From positions 28,852 through 92,851 of the forward strand of contig CAICTM010000201.1 of the NCBI GenBank assembly GCA_903772945.1: a DNA stretch of 64,000 bases, written 5' to 3'. This stretch comes from Seminavis robusta (taxonomy: Eukaryota > Bacillariophyta > Bacillariophyceae > Naviculales > Naviculaceae). Below are positions 20,823 to 30,470 of this stretch, piece after piece. The notes under the pieces are model-generated. The model had not been told where the DNA came from and made no database searches. It saw nothing but the letters and a program-made list of their open reading frames with translations. The position numbers and the translations under genes were made by a program. Position 1 is the first letter of the stretch. Each line of letters begins with the position of its first letter.

Positions 20823-21698
20823 TTAGCACTCTATGATCTTGACGGTTGTCACACTTTCGTGCAAGACGTCTCGGACCAGGACGGAAAATCCGGGCAAGGA
20901 ATCTCCCACTTTGTCTTGAATGCGGTTCTTCAAGGCCCCAATCGAGTCCACCGCACGTTCTTTGATCAACAAGGTGACCTGAACCTTTGGATTTTGAAGT
21001 TTGACGGCTGCAATCACTGTCGACAAGGGTTCCAAGGTGGTCTCACCGTAATGCACATCGGATCCAATGACGTGAGTGATCCGTTCCAATGGCAGGGATG
21101 GATCGTCTTGTGTAGTACCGGTACTTGGAAAGAAGGTTTCTAGCGCCTTTACAAACTTGGGTTCCAGGATGCTAGTGTCTCCCCAGTCCAAATGCGCCAC
21201 TCGAACAGTCTTGTCGCTTTGACAAGCTCTCAAATTGTGTCGCATATTCTTGAGGGTATTCTTATCGTTGTCAGTACAAAGGACTCGAATGGAATGGCGT
21301 TGGAGAGACCGGGCCAATCCAATCCCTACGTAGCCCGTTCCCGCTCCCAACTCGAGAATGTTGTACTGACAGTGTTGTTGCTGCTGTGCTAGAGAAAAGA
21401 GCTGCTTCAGATCGGCTGGCTCATCATGGGTGAGATCCAGTGCCCCCAAAGTGCTCTTGTGCCGCAAGAGTCCTCCGTGTCGTACCAGGTAGTCGAGAAG
21501 CAACTCTGCCACGGGCCAAGTCTTGACAGCTCCCGTGGCTCCCTGCTTGAGATGTCGGAGGGTGAAAGAAGCATCGCTAATCACAGCATCATCCGCTTTG
21601 GCATCATCATCATCATCATCATCCAACGGCCAACGAGGTACCGTGTAGTCGTTCCAAACAAACTTGTTGCTTCTCGAGTCGGCGGCAATAATGGTCAT
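20823..21698 (-). CDS. METTL21-type (Methyltransf_16) protein methyltransferase
   Basis: The product has 291 residues from the ATG at 21698 (MTIIAADSRSNKFVWNDYTV). The frame is open upstream to an ATG at 21968, but that extension is basic, low complexity and unlike the family, so the shorter start is preferred. A DDDDDDD run comes from a (CAT)n microsatellite. The SAM-binding motif I is NILELGAGTGYVGIGLARSL, followed by VLCTDNDKNTLKNMRHNL, LDWGDTS and HVIGSDVHYGE, where the family usually has DxxY/F. Relatives methylate lysines of chaperones or eEF1A; the target here is unknown. It is convergent with the flavoprotein gene (177 bp between stops). Confidence 0.8.
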   Translation of the reverse strand: MTIIAADSRSNKFVWNDYTVPRWPLDDDDDDDAKADDAVISDASFTLRHLKQGATGAVKTWPVAELLLDYLVRHGGLLRHKSTLGALDLTHDEPADLKQLFSLAQQQQHCQYNILELGAGTGYVGIGLARSLQRHSIRVLCTDNDKNTLKNMRHNLRACQSDKTVRVAHLDWGDTSILEPKFVKALETFFPSTGTTQDDPSLPLERITHVIGSDVHYGETTLEPLSTVIAAVKLQNPKVQVTLLIKERAVDSIGALKNRIQDKVGDSLPGFSVLVRDVLHESVTTVKIIEC

Positions 21699-22657
21699 GC
21701 TCCTGTCTGTCGGTGTGTTACACTTATTATGATAGCATCCGCCTCGATCGATCGTCCGTCCTCTGGTGTCCACTTGCTTTTGAGACTCTTTTGTTTTTGT
21801 TGGTGTGAGATTTCGAAACTGATGGCAGGTAGACGGACGTCTCTCCGTCAACGGGATCCTCATAATAACGGCTTTGCTTTTTGGGAGGGTCTCGGCCTGT
21901 CCTCTTGCTTGTGGCAGATACGTAAAAGTGGGGCCTCTAATTGCATACACGAGCTCGTTATGGGCCATTGACACTGAATGAAATGAAAGACTTGCAATAG
22001 GAAGCAGCTCAATTGCTATCACTTGCCCAAACCACCAAAGGTACCACCAGCCTCCAGCCGCAGTTGTGATGGGTCCTTGGTCCTTGGTCCTTTGTAAGTT
22101 TCCTCGCTACTTATTCCACGGCGTGAAAACAACATCTCTCCACACTTCCGCTGCACACGTGTCTCTTGTATCAACAGCTGTTTGTAAAAAAAGGACTCTA
22201 GAGGAGCCATGCGCCATGGCAAAGCTCGCGTTAACCAGTTCGCCGTTCGCCACCGGAGAATGACCGTAATGAGTGGTAACTCGAGTACCGGCAACAGCTG
22301 GAGTGACTGTCCGGTTTTTACTATGACCTAACTTTAATTAAATGAGCAAAACGGTACTCGATTACTGTGCTCGAGTTCCCAGGTGTGCTGCTCGCGCCCT
22401 TCTTGCTCTGTCCGCTTTTTAACTCACTGCCACAGTCCACTGACCAACTCTGTAAGCGATTACGGTAACAAGCACGCCGCAGCAACTTCTGGTTGTACAT
22501 GTGTGTGTATTGAACCAACTCGTAGCCCTTCATACCGGTACTGAATGAAAGACTTGTGTTGGGGATTGAAGCAGCCCAAACTGCAGTAGAGTATTGACGC
22601 CACTTGCACAAACCAAAGAGTAATCCCAACTACTAGTATACGTGGCCCTGTGTGATC
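21699..22657. other. Intergenic region; 5' part of the duplicated LRR unit
   Basis: This holds the methyltransferase promoter (minus) and the LRR promoter (plus). From about 22087 onward it is recognisably duplicated upstream of the LRR gene at 28487: GTTTCCTCGCTAC...ATTCCACGGCGTG (about 22087-22127, compare 25546-25580), GGAGCCATGC near 22203 (compare 28112) and the last ~120 bp before the start codon. A TACCGGTA palindrome lies at 22532-22539. Confidence 0.55.
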
Positions 22658-24229
22658 ATGCCGCCGACAACTGTACCGGGGTCGATGGAGTCATCCGACA
22701 TTACAGACCGCGACGAAAAAACTGACCATACGGCTACGCAGGAATTGGCGGTTGTCATGCCTGTCATGGAGGCTGAGGAACCAGAGATACCACAGCAAAT
22801 TCTTTCTCCAGACGACAAGCCAGCCTTTGAACCAAAAAAATTCCCAACTTTCTATGTTGCAGCTGGTATCATTATTTTTGTGCTGGTCGTCACCATTGGA
22901 TCCATTTGTGGGACTGGTCACTGTGGAAGTGGTGGTGGCAGTGAAGCAATGGAATCTGCCACTGGCAGAGAAGCCCTGAGGCAAGACTTTGAGCTACAAA
23001 TCACAGCTGGTTTGCGTTCTGTGCGTTTTGGCTTGGATGACGAGAATTCGGCCTACGAGAAGGCCCTTGATTGGATAATAAACGCCGATCCAAAGCAATT
23101 GGAACCTGATGCAGACAACTTGTTGCAACGGTTCATCTTGGCCCTTCTATACTACCATTCAACAGAGAGAAAGCCCTGGTATTCCTGCAACCCACCACAA
23201 GGTGCACAGGACGACACCTGTCAATTTTTCCTTAATGTCAACCACGTTCAATGGGGAAATCGATGGCTCTCTGGCTCTCCTGAGTGTCAGTGGGGTGGCG
23301 TATTCTGCGAATCAGGGGTCGTCACAGTGATCGAATTGAATGCCAACGAAATGAATGGTCAACTACCTGCTGAGTTGGGCGTGCTTCCAAAGCTGACCAA
23401 GCTAGATTTCTCCCATAACGAGCTGACGGGGACTATTCCTTCCAGTCTCATGCTAACCGAGCTGGATCTAGGAGCTAATCAGTTTGCTGGGACGATTCCG
23501 GCCGAAATCTTCAATAATCCTGGTCTCGAAAGTCTGAATCTTGAAAACAATACGTTGACCGGGACGCTGCCCACTGATGTTGGGCTTGCATCTGAGCTTG
23601 TTCGGTTGAGTCTAGGATTCAATCGGTTGTCGGGTCTCTTGCCCAATCAGCTGTTTGGCCTTTCGAACATGGAGCGGATGGTCCTGCAATCGAATCAGTT
23701 CACAGGTACACTTTCGGAAGCAGTTGGGAATCTTGTGAATATGCAGTATCTCTTTTTCGGTGAAACTTCGTTGGATGGACCTTTGCCCTCCCAGCTCGGA
23801 TTGTTAACAATACTCAGGGAAATGGATATGCATAACAGTTTCATCAGTGGCACAATTCCAGAAGAGCTTTTCACCGGGTGCAGTGAGCTCGTTCTTTTAT
23901 ACTTTGGCGATTGCAATCTCTCTGGAACCATCAGCACCAGTGTTGGGCTCCTCACTGAATTGCGAGCGCTGTTGCTAGCAAACAACAACTTGTCAGGAAC
24001 CATTCCCGAGGAAATGACTGCTTCCACCTGGCTGTACCAGTTCTCAGTAAATGGGAACCAGCTATCCGGCTCGTTTCCGTCAGCGCTTTGTTCTAATTTA
24101 TTTCCAGCAACTGGAACACACCTTGCAGCAGACTGTGGGCCTGAAAAGGACACGGGGATTGCAGCCATGCCTTGTTTGTGCTGCACAGAATGCTGTGAGG
24201 CATCAACTGGTATTTGCAGCGAAGTCTAG
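22658..24229 (+). CDS. LRR membrane protein, paralogue 1 of a tandem pair
   Basis: The product has 523 residues from the ATG at 22658. It has a short acidic N-terminus (VMEAEEPEIPQQILSPDDKP), one membrane span at about 64-85 (FYVAAGIIIFVLVVTIGSIC) and a Gly/Ser linker. A conserved domain follows (LRSVRFGLDDENSAYEKALD, WYSCNPPQGAQDDTCQF, CQWGGVFCE), the last being the LRR-cap-like segment of plant-type ectodomains. Nine or ten LRRs follow (LTGTIPSSLMLTEL, LSGLLPNQLFGLSNM). The tail is Cys-rich (CLCCTECCEASTGICSEV). No kinase domain is present. The next paralogue (28487-30061) is roughly 85-90 percent identical by eye with no large gaps, so the pair is a recent tandem duplication. Function unknown; surface recognition or adhesion is plausible. 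Confidence 0.9.
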   Translation: MPPTTVPGSMESSDITDRDEKTDHTATQELAVVMPVMEAEEPEIPQQILSPDDKPAFEPKKFPTFYVAAGIIIFVLVVTIGSICGTGHCGSGGGSEAMESATGREALRQDFELQITAGLRSVRFGLDDENSAYEKALDWIINADPKQLEPDADNLLQRFILALLYYHSTERKPWYSCNPPQGAQDDTCQFFLNVNHVQWGNRWLSGSPECQWGGVFCESGVVTVIELNANEMNGQLPAELGVLPKLTKLDFSHNELTGTIPSSLMLTELDLGANQFAGTIPAEIFNNPGLESLNLENNTLTGTLPTDVGLASELVRLSLGFNRLSGLLPNQLFGLSNMERMVLQSNQFTGTLSEAVGNLVNMQYLFFGETSLDGPLPSQLGLLTILREMDMHNSFISGTIPEELFTGCSELVLLYFGDCNLSGTISTSVGLLTELRALLLANNNLSGTIPEEMTASTWLYQFSVNGNQLSGSFPSALCSNLFPATGTHLAADCGPEKDTGIAAMPCLCCTECCEASTGICSEV

Positions 24230-24765
24230 ACTTACCTCCACTACAGAACTCACATAAATACATGTAGTTAGAGAATGAAATGAATTGAAGTTCCATAGAC
24301 AACCTCCCCACTCTAAACGCCCTTGTTATTTAAGCGATGCTAAACTTTAACGAAGTACCGTGCTACTGTTAACACAAACAAAACTCAATATTCATACTTC
24401 CAAATGATGTTTATCTTTCAAACATGACTCTAAAGCAGGCTGTGCTGAATCCTGCGAAGCCAAAGCCCTTTGGCCCCCGTGTTGGTCCTCAAATTCTTGC
24501 CCCTGATCCCACGGAACCTAGTCCTGAATTTCGACTCTTCTTTGCATAAGCCTGGCCCCAGCTGGCTTCTGTAGATAATCCTCCTACTCTAAACCCCCCT
24601 CTATCTACTAAACAGTCAACACCCCACTCCTTAACGTATCTACTTACTATTTTTTCTCCTCAACAACTGATCCAACATCTGAACGAATATCACAAATTGA
24701 CTCCTTGCCACACCGGTACAGTAAGACCCCATCTCTCATTCCTCCCCTACAGCACAGTTGAAATC
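24230..24765. other. 3' flank of LRR paralogue 1 (duplicated)
   Basis: The first ~410 bp match the 3' flank of the second paralogue (30062-30470), including AACTCACATAAATACATGTA and GAAGTTCCATAGACAACCTC, showing that the duplication unit extends past the coding sequence. The remainder (24600-24765) is C/T-rich spacer. Confidence 0.6.
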
Positions 24766-25274
24766 CTACTGTTCCTGGAAGATATAGACGACTACTGGTC
24801 CCATGCTGCACTGGGATGATGTGGTAATGTGGTAGGTGATGTTCTCTTTTCGTACCACACGAAAGACCAATGAGCCGCCGAGGACTTGTGCATACTGGAA
24901 AATGTGTCCCTCCACAGGAATCACCAACCAAACACTAGGAAATAACAAGGAGGAACGAATCCAATAGGAGGATCCACTCTCTTCTGTGCGTGCGAATTGT
25001 CGTGTGGCCTCCTCCTCAGGAGCGCTACTGCGGAGTTGTTGATTGTTGAAATAAACTCGCAAAACGCGCTGTTTCCAGCTTTCGTTTCCTTATGGCTTCG
25101 CGACCTTCGCGACCTTCCACCCCTTTGGTACTCGTAGCTCAGTCGCGTCGTCGTCGTGCAATCGACTCGGTCTTCGACTTTTTCAGAGGTGGCTCCTCCT
25201 AGACTGATGCTAATGCTAGAAATCTTGATTGTGGTCGGAAGCATTGTACTTGTCTCTTTTTGTTGGCGGCTCAT
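24766..25274 (-). CDS. Possible two-exon small protein, unknown
   Basis: A 151-residue product results if exon 1 (25132-25274, ATG at 25272-25274) is joined to exon 2 (24766-25078) through a 53-bp GTACC...GAAAG intron in phase 2. Exon 2 has the stronger protein character (VLRVYFNNQQLRSS, SYWIRSSLLFPSVWLVIPVE, GGSLVFRVVRKENITYHITT), alternating like a beta-rich domain. Exon 1 is Ser/Thr-rich. The intron is short and contains a GGTCGCGAA duplication, so a frameshift within one exon is an alternative. No family recognised. Confidence 0.35.
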
Positions 25275-25653
25275 CTAAAACAAGGTGATTCGATTCCTCC
25301 TTCTACTGCCAATGCAGTCAGCACGTGGTAGCATCTGTTGTGGTTGTCGGCGCGTCGTTCAATCGCTTCGGACACATTTATCTGTATCTCCTCTTCGAGT
25401 GGGTACTCTTCATGTCACTCCTGTACATGCACTTGCCCAAACGCCCAAACGCCCAAACCAAAGAACCAAAGAACCAAAGACCCAGGCTCCAGCCCTCTAT
25501 TGTTGCTCAGTAAGCTAGAGCTGGCTGATCAGTTCGATCCAATTTGTACGTTTCCTCGCTACGAGTATTCCACGGCGTGGTCACTTGAAACATCAGATTG
25601 ATCATTCGATTCGATTCGATTCTAACCTCTTGTACATGTATGTATGTATGATA
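25275..25653. other. Spacer with left part of the LRR-2 5' flank
   Basis: Contains GTTTCCTCGCTACGAGTATT (about 25549), homologous to the region upstream of LRR paralogue 1, and a (TTCGA)n run at 25604-25622. A TATG microsatellite at about 25636-25652 immediately precedes the TA target site of the transposon. Confidence 0.5.
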
Positions 25654-25678
25654 CAGTGTGTTCGCGACTATATTTATA
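25654..25678 (+). repeat. Left terminal inverted repeat of pogo-like element
   Basis: Starts CAGTGTGTTC and ends GACTATATTTATA. It differs from the right repeat at positions 5, 6, 11 and 12 and is flanked outside by TA. Confidence 0.85.
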
Positions 25679-26062
25679 AACGTATATTTATATTCTCCAG
25701 TATATTTATGGCATTTCGATGTTCCCCCCTGAGTCACGAGTGACCGTGACTGACGTCAGTGCATGTACATGTACGTACCCTTCGCAAATCTCGTAGCAGC
25801 AAAACAATGGCTCGCAATCCATTCCAAACACTCCAAATCGATCGACATACGTGTATGCATACATGCCAATGCATGTCGATAGAGTGCCGCACCTCCGCTT
25901 GCCTGTCGATTCTCTGCCAATCTGCGCAAATCTTCGTACCAGTGGTTTTTCATGGTGTTTTCGCGAGATTTGCGCAGAATGGCAAAAACAATTCTCTGAG
26001 CAACAAAACAATTTCAAGCAAACCATACCAATCCTTCCAATCCGACCTACATGTAGACCAAC

Positions 26063-27970
26063 ATGAACGGTGCCGATTCAACCGCAACGAAGAAAGGAGC
26101 GAAGAGAGGACCGAAAGCAGGTTCAAAGAACGAAACCAGCAAAAAGATGAGAGGCGACTGGGCTAAGGCATGCCACTCCTTTCGTACAGACTTCAGTTCA
26201 ATGTCAGCCAAGGCTTTCTTGGAATCGTCTGCATCTGGTCCAAAGTTCTCTGGGACACAGTCGGAACGGCAAAGCTTCAGTCAGTACCTAAAGCAATACG
26301 ACAACAAGACCTTGGCTGTCACCGACAGCTCCAAGCGAACTGTACCGCCAAAGTTTCCGGAGGTGGAGAAGAAACTCGTTGCCTATTTGGATCTGCGGGA
26401 ACAGCAATCTCAGAAGGACCATTGTGGTCTGTCATACATCACGATGAGAGCGAAGGCACTCGGCTATGCCAAGCAGCTAGGCATACCGGAAGAAGAATTC
26501 ACCGCCTCTAATGGTTGGATTTCGAATGTCCTCGAACGCAATGGTAGAGTTGGAATCAATCTGCATGGAGAGGCTGGTGATATTGACGAAGCTACGAAGC
26601 AGGCAATTATGAACGAGTGGAGGCAGACCAAATTCCATCCTCTCATAGAGAAATACACTGTCTCGCCTAGTCGCATCTACAATGCAGACCAAACTGGTCT
26701 CTACTACCAGAAAATCCCCAACCGCATCTACGTTAAAAAGGACAACGCTAAAGACTTTGCAGGGGCGAAGCAAATGAAAGACAAGACGAGAATCACATTG
26801 ATGGTGTGCACTTCCGCAGATGGAAAGAAGGTCCCACTCTCCCTGGTTGGCAAAGCCAAAGCGCCAATATGTTTCGGGTTGTGTGAGAATGGCAAACCAC
26901 CAATGGCCTACACCAACCAAAGCAATGCGTGGTTCACAAAGGAGGTGACATTGTGGTGGCTGCAAACTGTGTTCATTCCTCACCATGTGAAACTGTGGGG
27001 CCATACAGATTGTATCCTTCTGTTGGACAACTGCAGTGCTCACAAGCTGGACAACTGGGATGTCGTACCTTCTTGGGTCCACATCTTGTTCCTTCCACCC
27101 AACATGACCAACACATTTCAACCAGCTGATATGGGAATGATTGCAGCCCTTAAAGTGGGCTACAAATGTATCATGCTCTCTACTTTGCTTGATCTCTTTG
27201 ACGTTGAAGGAGGCTACGAAGCCTGTGCGAAGCAGCGACTCAAAACTAGGAAAGGATGCCGTGGCTTGGCCGTTGGAGGCAAGGCGCATGTGCTTGATGC
27301 CATGAACATCTTGAATCGCATTTGGAATAAAGATGGCCGATATGCAAGAGAGGATGGCATTAGACGCTGCTGGAGGAAGGCAGGTATCCTTCCAATTGAC
27401 ATGGAAACAGACATCCATGCCGACCTTGGATCAAGGTCGATCCCATTGAAGGATAAGGTAATGAGCAAGCAGGATTCGGATGACTTGTGTAACCTCATGA
27501 GTTCTCTCCAGGTCAAAGCAAAAGAAACACAGGTGGATGTTGCAAGGCATGCGATTGCGTTGCAAGGATCCTTTGCGGCTGATCATGACAAGTACTCTGC
27601 GGAAGATGTGCTGACAATGGCGGAGAACTGGGTTGATATTGAAGACCAGCCTGAGGTCATCAGTGCAACCGTTGACGATGAGATTGAAGAGCTAGAGAGG
27701 ACAACAACTGAAGCAGAACTGGCTGTGCTTGATGACGACGAGCCAGAACCGACGGATGAAGATCCCCAACCAGACGATCTGTTTGCCTCCATTGCAGAAG
27801 CCGAAGAGGCACTCAACAAGCTCTCACTCAGTGCCTCCAGTTTGGGTGTGAACCCGGCTGCCACCGTTCATCTTGACAGGTTTGCAAGGGCATTGAATAT
27901 GGCTAGGGGAGCAAAGGCTGCCAACCAAAAACGTGACGGCACTCTCCACGCGTACTTTACTAGTAAATAG
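26063..27970 (+). CDS. Pogo/Tigger-type DDE transposase
   Basis: A 635-residue uninterrupted frame from an ATG at 26063. The N-terminus is basic (GAKRGPKAGSKNETSKKMRG). A CENP-B/Tc5-type helix-turn-helix region lies at about 100-170 (FPEVEKKLVAYLDLREQQSQ ... TASNGWISNVLERNG), and a DDE_1 catalytic core follows: first Asp in RIYNADQTGLYY, second in CILLLDNCSAHK, third acidic residue in LPPNMTNTFQPADMGMIAAL. The C-terminus is acidic then Lys-containing. All three catalytic acids are present and there is no internal stop, so the gene may be functional. It lies inside matching inverted repeats, which makes it the element's own transposase rather than a domesticated gene. Confidence 0.92.
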   Translation: MNGADSTATKKGAKRGPKAGSKNETSKKMRGDWAKACHSFRTDFSSMSAKAFLESSASGPKFSGTQSERQSFSQYLKQYDNKTLAVTDSSKRTVPPKFPEVEKKLVAYLDLREQQSQKDHCGLSYITMRAKALGYAKQLGIPEEEFTASNGWISNVLERNGRVGINLHGEAGDIDEATKQAIMNEWRQTKFHPLIEKYTVSPSRIYNADQTGLYYQKIPNRIYVKKDNAKDFAGAKQMKDKTRITLMVCTSADGKKVPLSLVGKAKAPICFGLCENGKPPMAYTNQSNAWFTKEVTLWWLQTVFIPHHVKLWGHTDCILLLDNCSAHKLDNWDVVPSWVHILFLPPNMTNTFQPADMGMIAALKVGYKCIMLSTLLDLFDVEGGYEACAKQRLKTRKGCRGLAVGGKAHVLDAMNILNRIWNKDGRYAREDGIRRCWRKAGILPIDMETDIHADLGSRSIPLKDKVMSKQDSDDLCNLMSSLQVKAKETQVDVARHAIALQGSFAADHDKYSAEDVLTMAENWVDIEDQPEVISATVDDEIEELERTTTEAELAVLDDDEPEPTDEDPQPDDLFASIAEAEEALNKLSLSASSLGVNPAATVHLDRFARALNMARGAKAANQKRDGTLHAYFTSK

Positions 27971-28021
27971 AGCCTATATTTATGTTCTCTAGTATATTTA
28001 TAGGAATCCGTATTACCCCCA

Positions 28022-28046
28022 TATAAATATAGTCAAGAACTGACTG
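28022..28046 (-). repeat. Right terminal inverted repeat of pogo-like element
   Basis: On the minus strand it starts CAGTCAGTTC and ends GACTATATTTATA. It is flanked outside by TA (28047-28048). Confidence 0.85.
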
Positions 28047-28486
28047 TACTCGTGACACTGGAGTGACAGTCAGGAATACCGTGCAGAATTAGAATACCGC
28101 AGGACATAAAGGAGCCATGCACCATGCTCGCTCTCGTTCCAGTTCGCCACTGAAGTTAACTAAGAGTCCACGCCCTGCTTGCACTCGTCCACTACTAGCA
28201 TCCATTCACATCCACAGTCAACTCTAAGCCATCAGACGCCCCATCGCCGCCTCCATGCCTCCATCACGCCACAACCAGCAGAGAGCGGAGCTCCAGCAGT
28301 CCTACTGTACCGGTAGTAGCTTCTCGTTGTATTGAAACCCAGCACATCAGTAGCTAGCCATTGACACTGAATGAAAAACTTGCAATCTGTGTCGAGGATT
28401 GAGGCAGCCCTAGCTGCATTACAGTATTGACACCACTTGCCCAAACCAAGGAGTAATCCCAACTATCTAAGTGGCCCTGTGTTATC
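28047..28486. other. 5' flank of LRR paralogue 2, right of the transposon
   Basis: From about 28112 (GGAGCCATGC) this resembles the 5' flank of LRR paralogue 1 from 22203. The 120 bp before the ATG are strongly conserved (GAGTAATCCCAACTA, GTGGCCCTGTG). A TACCGGTA lies at 28308-28315. The proximal promoter was therefore retained, while the distal part was displaced 2.4 kb by the transposon. Confidence 0.55.
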
Positions 28487-30470
28487 ATGTTGCCAACAAC
28501 TGTACCGGGTTCAATGGAGTCAACCGAGATAACAGACCGCGGCGAAAAATCGGACCATATGTCGACGAAGGAATTGGCGGTTGTCGCACCTGTCATGGAG
28601 GCTGAGGAACCAGAGATACCACAGCACATTGTTTCTCCAGACGACAAACCAGCATTTCAACCAAATAAAAACTTCCCAATTTTCTATGTTGCCGCTGGTG
28701 TCATTATTTTCGTGCTGGTCGTCACCATTGGATCCATTTGCGGGACTGGTCACTGTGGAACTGGTGGTGGCAGTGAAGCAATGGAATCTGCCACTGGCAG
28801 AGAAGCCTTGAGGCAAGACTTTGAGCTACAAATAACAGCTGGTTTGCGTTCTGTTCGTTTTGGCTTGGATGACGAGAATTCGGCCTACGAGAAGGCCCTT
28901 GATTGGATAATAAATGCAGATCCACAGAAATTGGAACCTGATGCAGACAACTTGTTGCAACGGTTCATCTTGGCCCTTCTATACTATCAGACAACAGCGA
29001 GAAAGCCCTGGTATTCCTGCAACCCACCACAAGGTGCACAGGACGACACCTGTCAATTTTCGCTTTATGTCAACCACGATGTATGGGGAATTCGATGGCT
29101 CTCTGGCTCTCCTGAGTGTCAGTGGGGTGGCGTAATCTGCGAATCTGGGGTTGTTACTGGGATCCATTTGACTGCCAACGAAATGAACAGTCAACTACCA
29201 GCTGAGCTGGGCGTGCTTCCAAAGCTGACCAAGCTAGATTTCTCCCATAACGAGCTGACGGGGACTATTCCTTCCAGTCTCATGCTAGCCGAGCTGGATC
29301 TAGGAGCTAATCAGTTTGTTGGGACGATTCCGGCCGAAATCTTCAATAATCCTGGTCTCGAAAATCTGAATCTTGGAAACAATACGTTGACCGGGACGCT
29401 GCCGACAGAGGTTGGGCTTGCATCTAATCTCGTTCAGTTGGTTCTAGGATTCAATCGGTTGTCAGGTCTCTTGCCCAATCAGCTGTTTGGCCTTTCGAAG
29501 ATGGAGTGGATGTTCTTGGAATCGAATCAGTTCACGGGTACACTTTCGGAAGCAGTTGGGAATCTTGTGAATATGCAGTATCTCATGATTGGTCATAGTT
29601 CCTTGGACGGACCTTTGCCCTCCGAGCTGGGATTGTTAAAATTGCTCAGGGAACTAAACATTCAGAACAGTTTCATCAGTGGCACGATTCCAGAAGAGCT
29701 TTTCACCGGGTCCAGCTACCTTGCTGGTTTGGATTTTGGAGATTGCAATCTCTCTGGAACCATTAGCACCAGTGTCGGGCATCTCACTAAATTGAATGTG
29801 CTGTTGCTAGCAAACAACAACTTCTCAGGAACCATTCCAGAGGAAGTGACCGCTTTAACCGGCCTGTACCAGTTCTCAGTAAATGGCAACCAGCTATCCG
29901 GCTCGTTTCCATCAGCCCTTTGTTCCAATGTGCTCCCAGCAACTGGAACCCGCCTTGCAGCGGACTGTGAGCCCGAAAGGGACACGGGGATTGCAGCCAT
30001 GCCTTGCCTCTGCTGCACGGAATGCTGCGAGGCATCAACTGGTATTTGCAGCAAAGTTTAGACTTACCTCCTCTACAGAACTCACATAAATACATGTAGT
30101 TAGAAAATGAAATGAATTGAAGTTCCATAGACAACCTCCCCACTCTAAGTATTAAAGCAATGCTGAACTTTAAAAGTCGATGGTTCTCCTACAACACCTT
30201 ACAAATGTCAACACAAACAAAACCTCAATATTCTTACTCCCAAATGATGTTTTCCCTCCAGAAACGACTCTCCGTTGCCCTTGTTACATGCAGTCATCCA
30301 TTTATGTCTTTGTGGGCGCATCCCGCAAAGCCGAGCCCTTTGCCTTGGCCCCAGAGTTGGTCCTCAATTTATTGACCCTGATCCCACAGAACCAAGTCTC
30401 AAATTCCACCTCTTCTTTGCCCAAGCCTGGCATCCTCCCAGCTTCCATAGATAACTTCCCTCTTTGCCAA
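28112..30470 (+). repeat. Segmental duplication of 22.2-24.6 kb, copy 2
   Basis: Homology to about 22203-24640 covers the proximal promoter, the whole LRR coding region and about 400 bp of 3' flank. The left end of the duplication continues beyond the transposon to about 25546, so the transposon interrupts the repeat. Confidence 0.7.
28487..30061 (+). CDS. LRR membrane protein, paralogue 2 of a tandem pair
   Basis: The product has 524 residues and the same architecture as the gene at 22658: acidic N-terminus, membrane span (FYVAAGVIIFVLVVTIGSIC), GLDDENSAYEKALD domain, WYSCNPPQ and CQWGGVICE cap, nine or ten LRRs and a Cys-rich tail (CLCCTECCEASTGICSKV). Substitutions relative to paralogue 1 cluster in variable LRR positions (for example LFFGETSLDG versus LMIGHSSLDG; MDMHNSFISG versus LNIQNSFISG), while framework residues are unchanged, as expected if the concave binding surface diversifies. 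The frame is intact despite the upstream transposon. Confidence 0.9.
   Translation: MLPTTVPGSMESTEITDRGEKSDHMSTKELAVVAPVMEAEEPEIPQHIVSPDDKPAFQPNKNFPIFYVAAGVIIFVLVVTIGSICGTGHCGTGGGSEAMESATGREALRQDFELQITAGLRSVRFGLDDENSAYEKALDWIINADPQKLEPDADNLLQRFILALLYYQTTARKPWYSCNPPQGAQDDTCQFSLYVNHDVWGIRWLSGSPECQWGGVICESGVVTGIHLTANEMNSQLPAELGVLPKLTKLDFSHNELTGTIPSSLMLAELDLGANQFVGTIPAEIFNNPGLENLNLGNNTLTGTLPTEVGLASNLVQLVLGFNRLSGLLPNQLFGLSKMEWMFLESNQFTGTLSEAVGNLVNMQYLMIGHSSLDGPLPSELGLLKLLRELNIQNSFISGTIPEELFTGSSYLAGLDFGDCNLSGTISTSVGHLTKLNVLLLANNNFSGTIPEEVTALTGLYQFSVNGNQLSGSFPSALCSNVLPATGTRLAADCEPERDTGIAAMPCLCCTECCEASTGICSKV

Larger units (their letters stand above)
25654..28046 (+). mobile_element. Pogo/Tigger-like DNA transposon, apparently complete
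   Basis: The 2393-bp element is bounded by 25-bp terminal inverted repeats that match at 21 of 25 positions (25654-25678 and 28022-28046). Both begin with CAGT and end with GACTATATTTATA. Each outer end abuts TA (25652-25653 and 28047-28048), as expected for the TA target-site duplication of Tc1/mariner-pogo elements. It carries one long transposase frame on the plus strand. Sub-terminal direct copies of TATATTTAT-TTCTC-AGTATATTTAT lie inside each end (about 25682 and 27974) and may be transposase-binding sites. The element sits in the 5' flank of LRR paralogue 2. Confidence 0.85.

Noticed and set aside
26063-27970. Domesticated transposase acting as a host gene
   Set aside because: It lies inside matching terminal repeats with TA targets, which indicates a mobile element.
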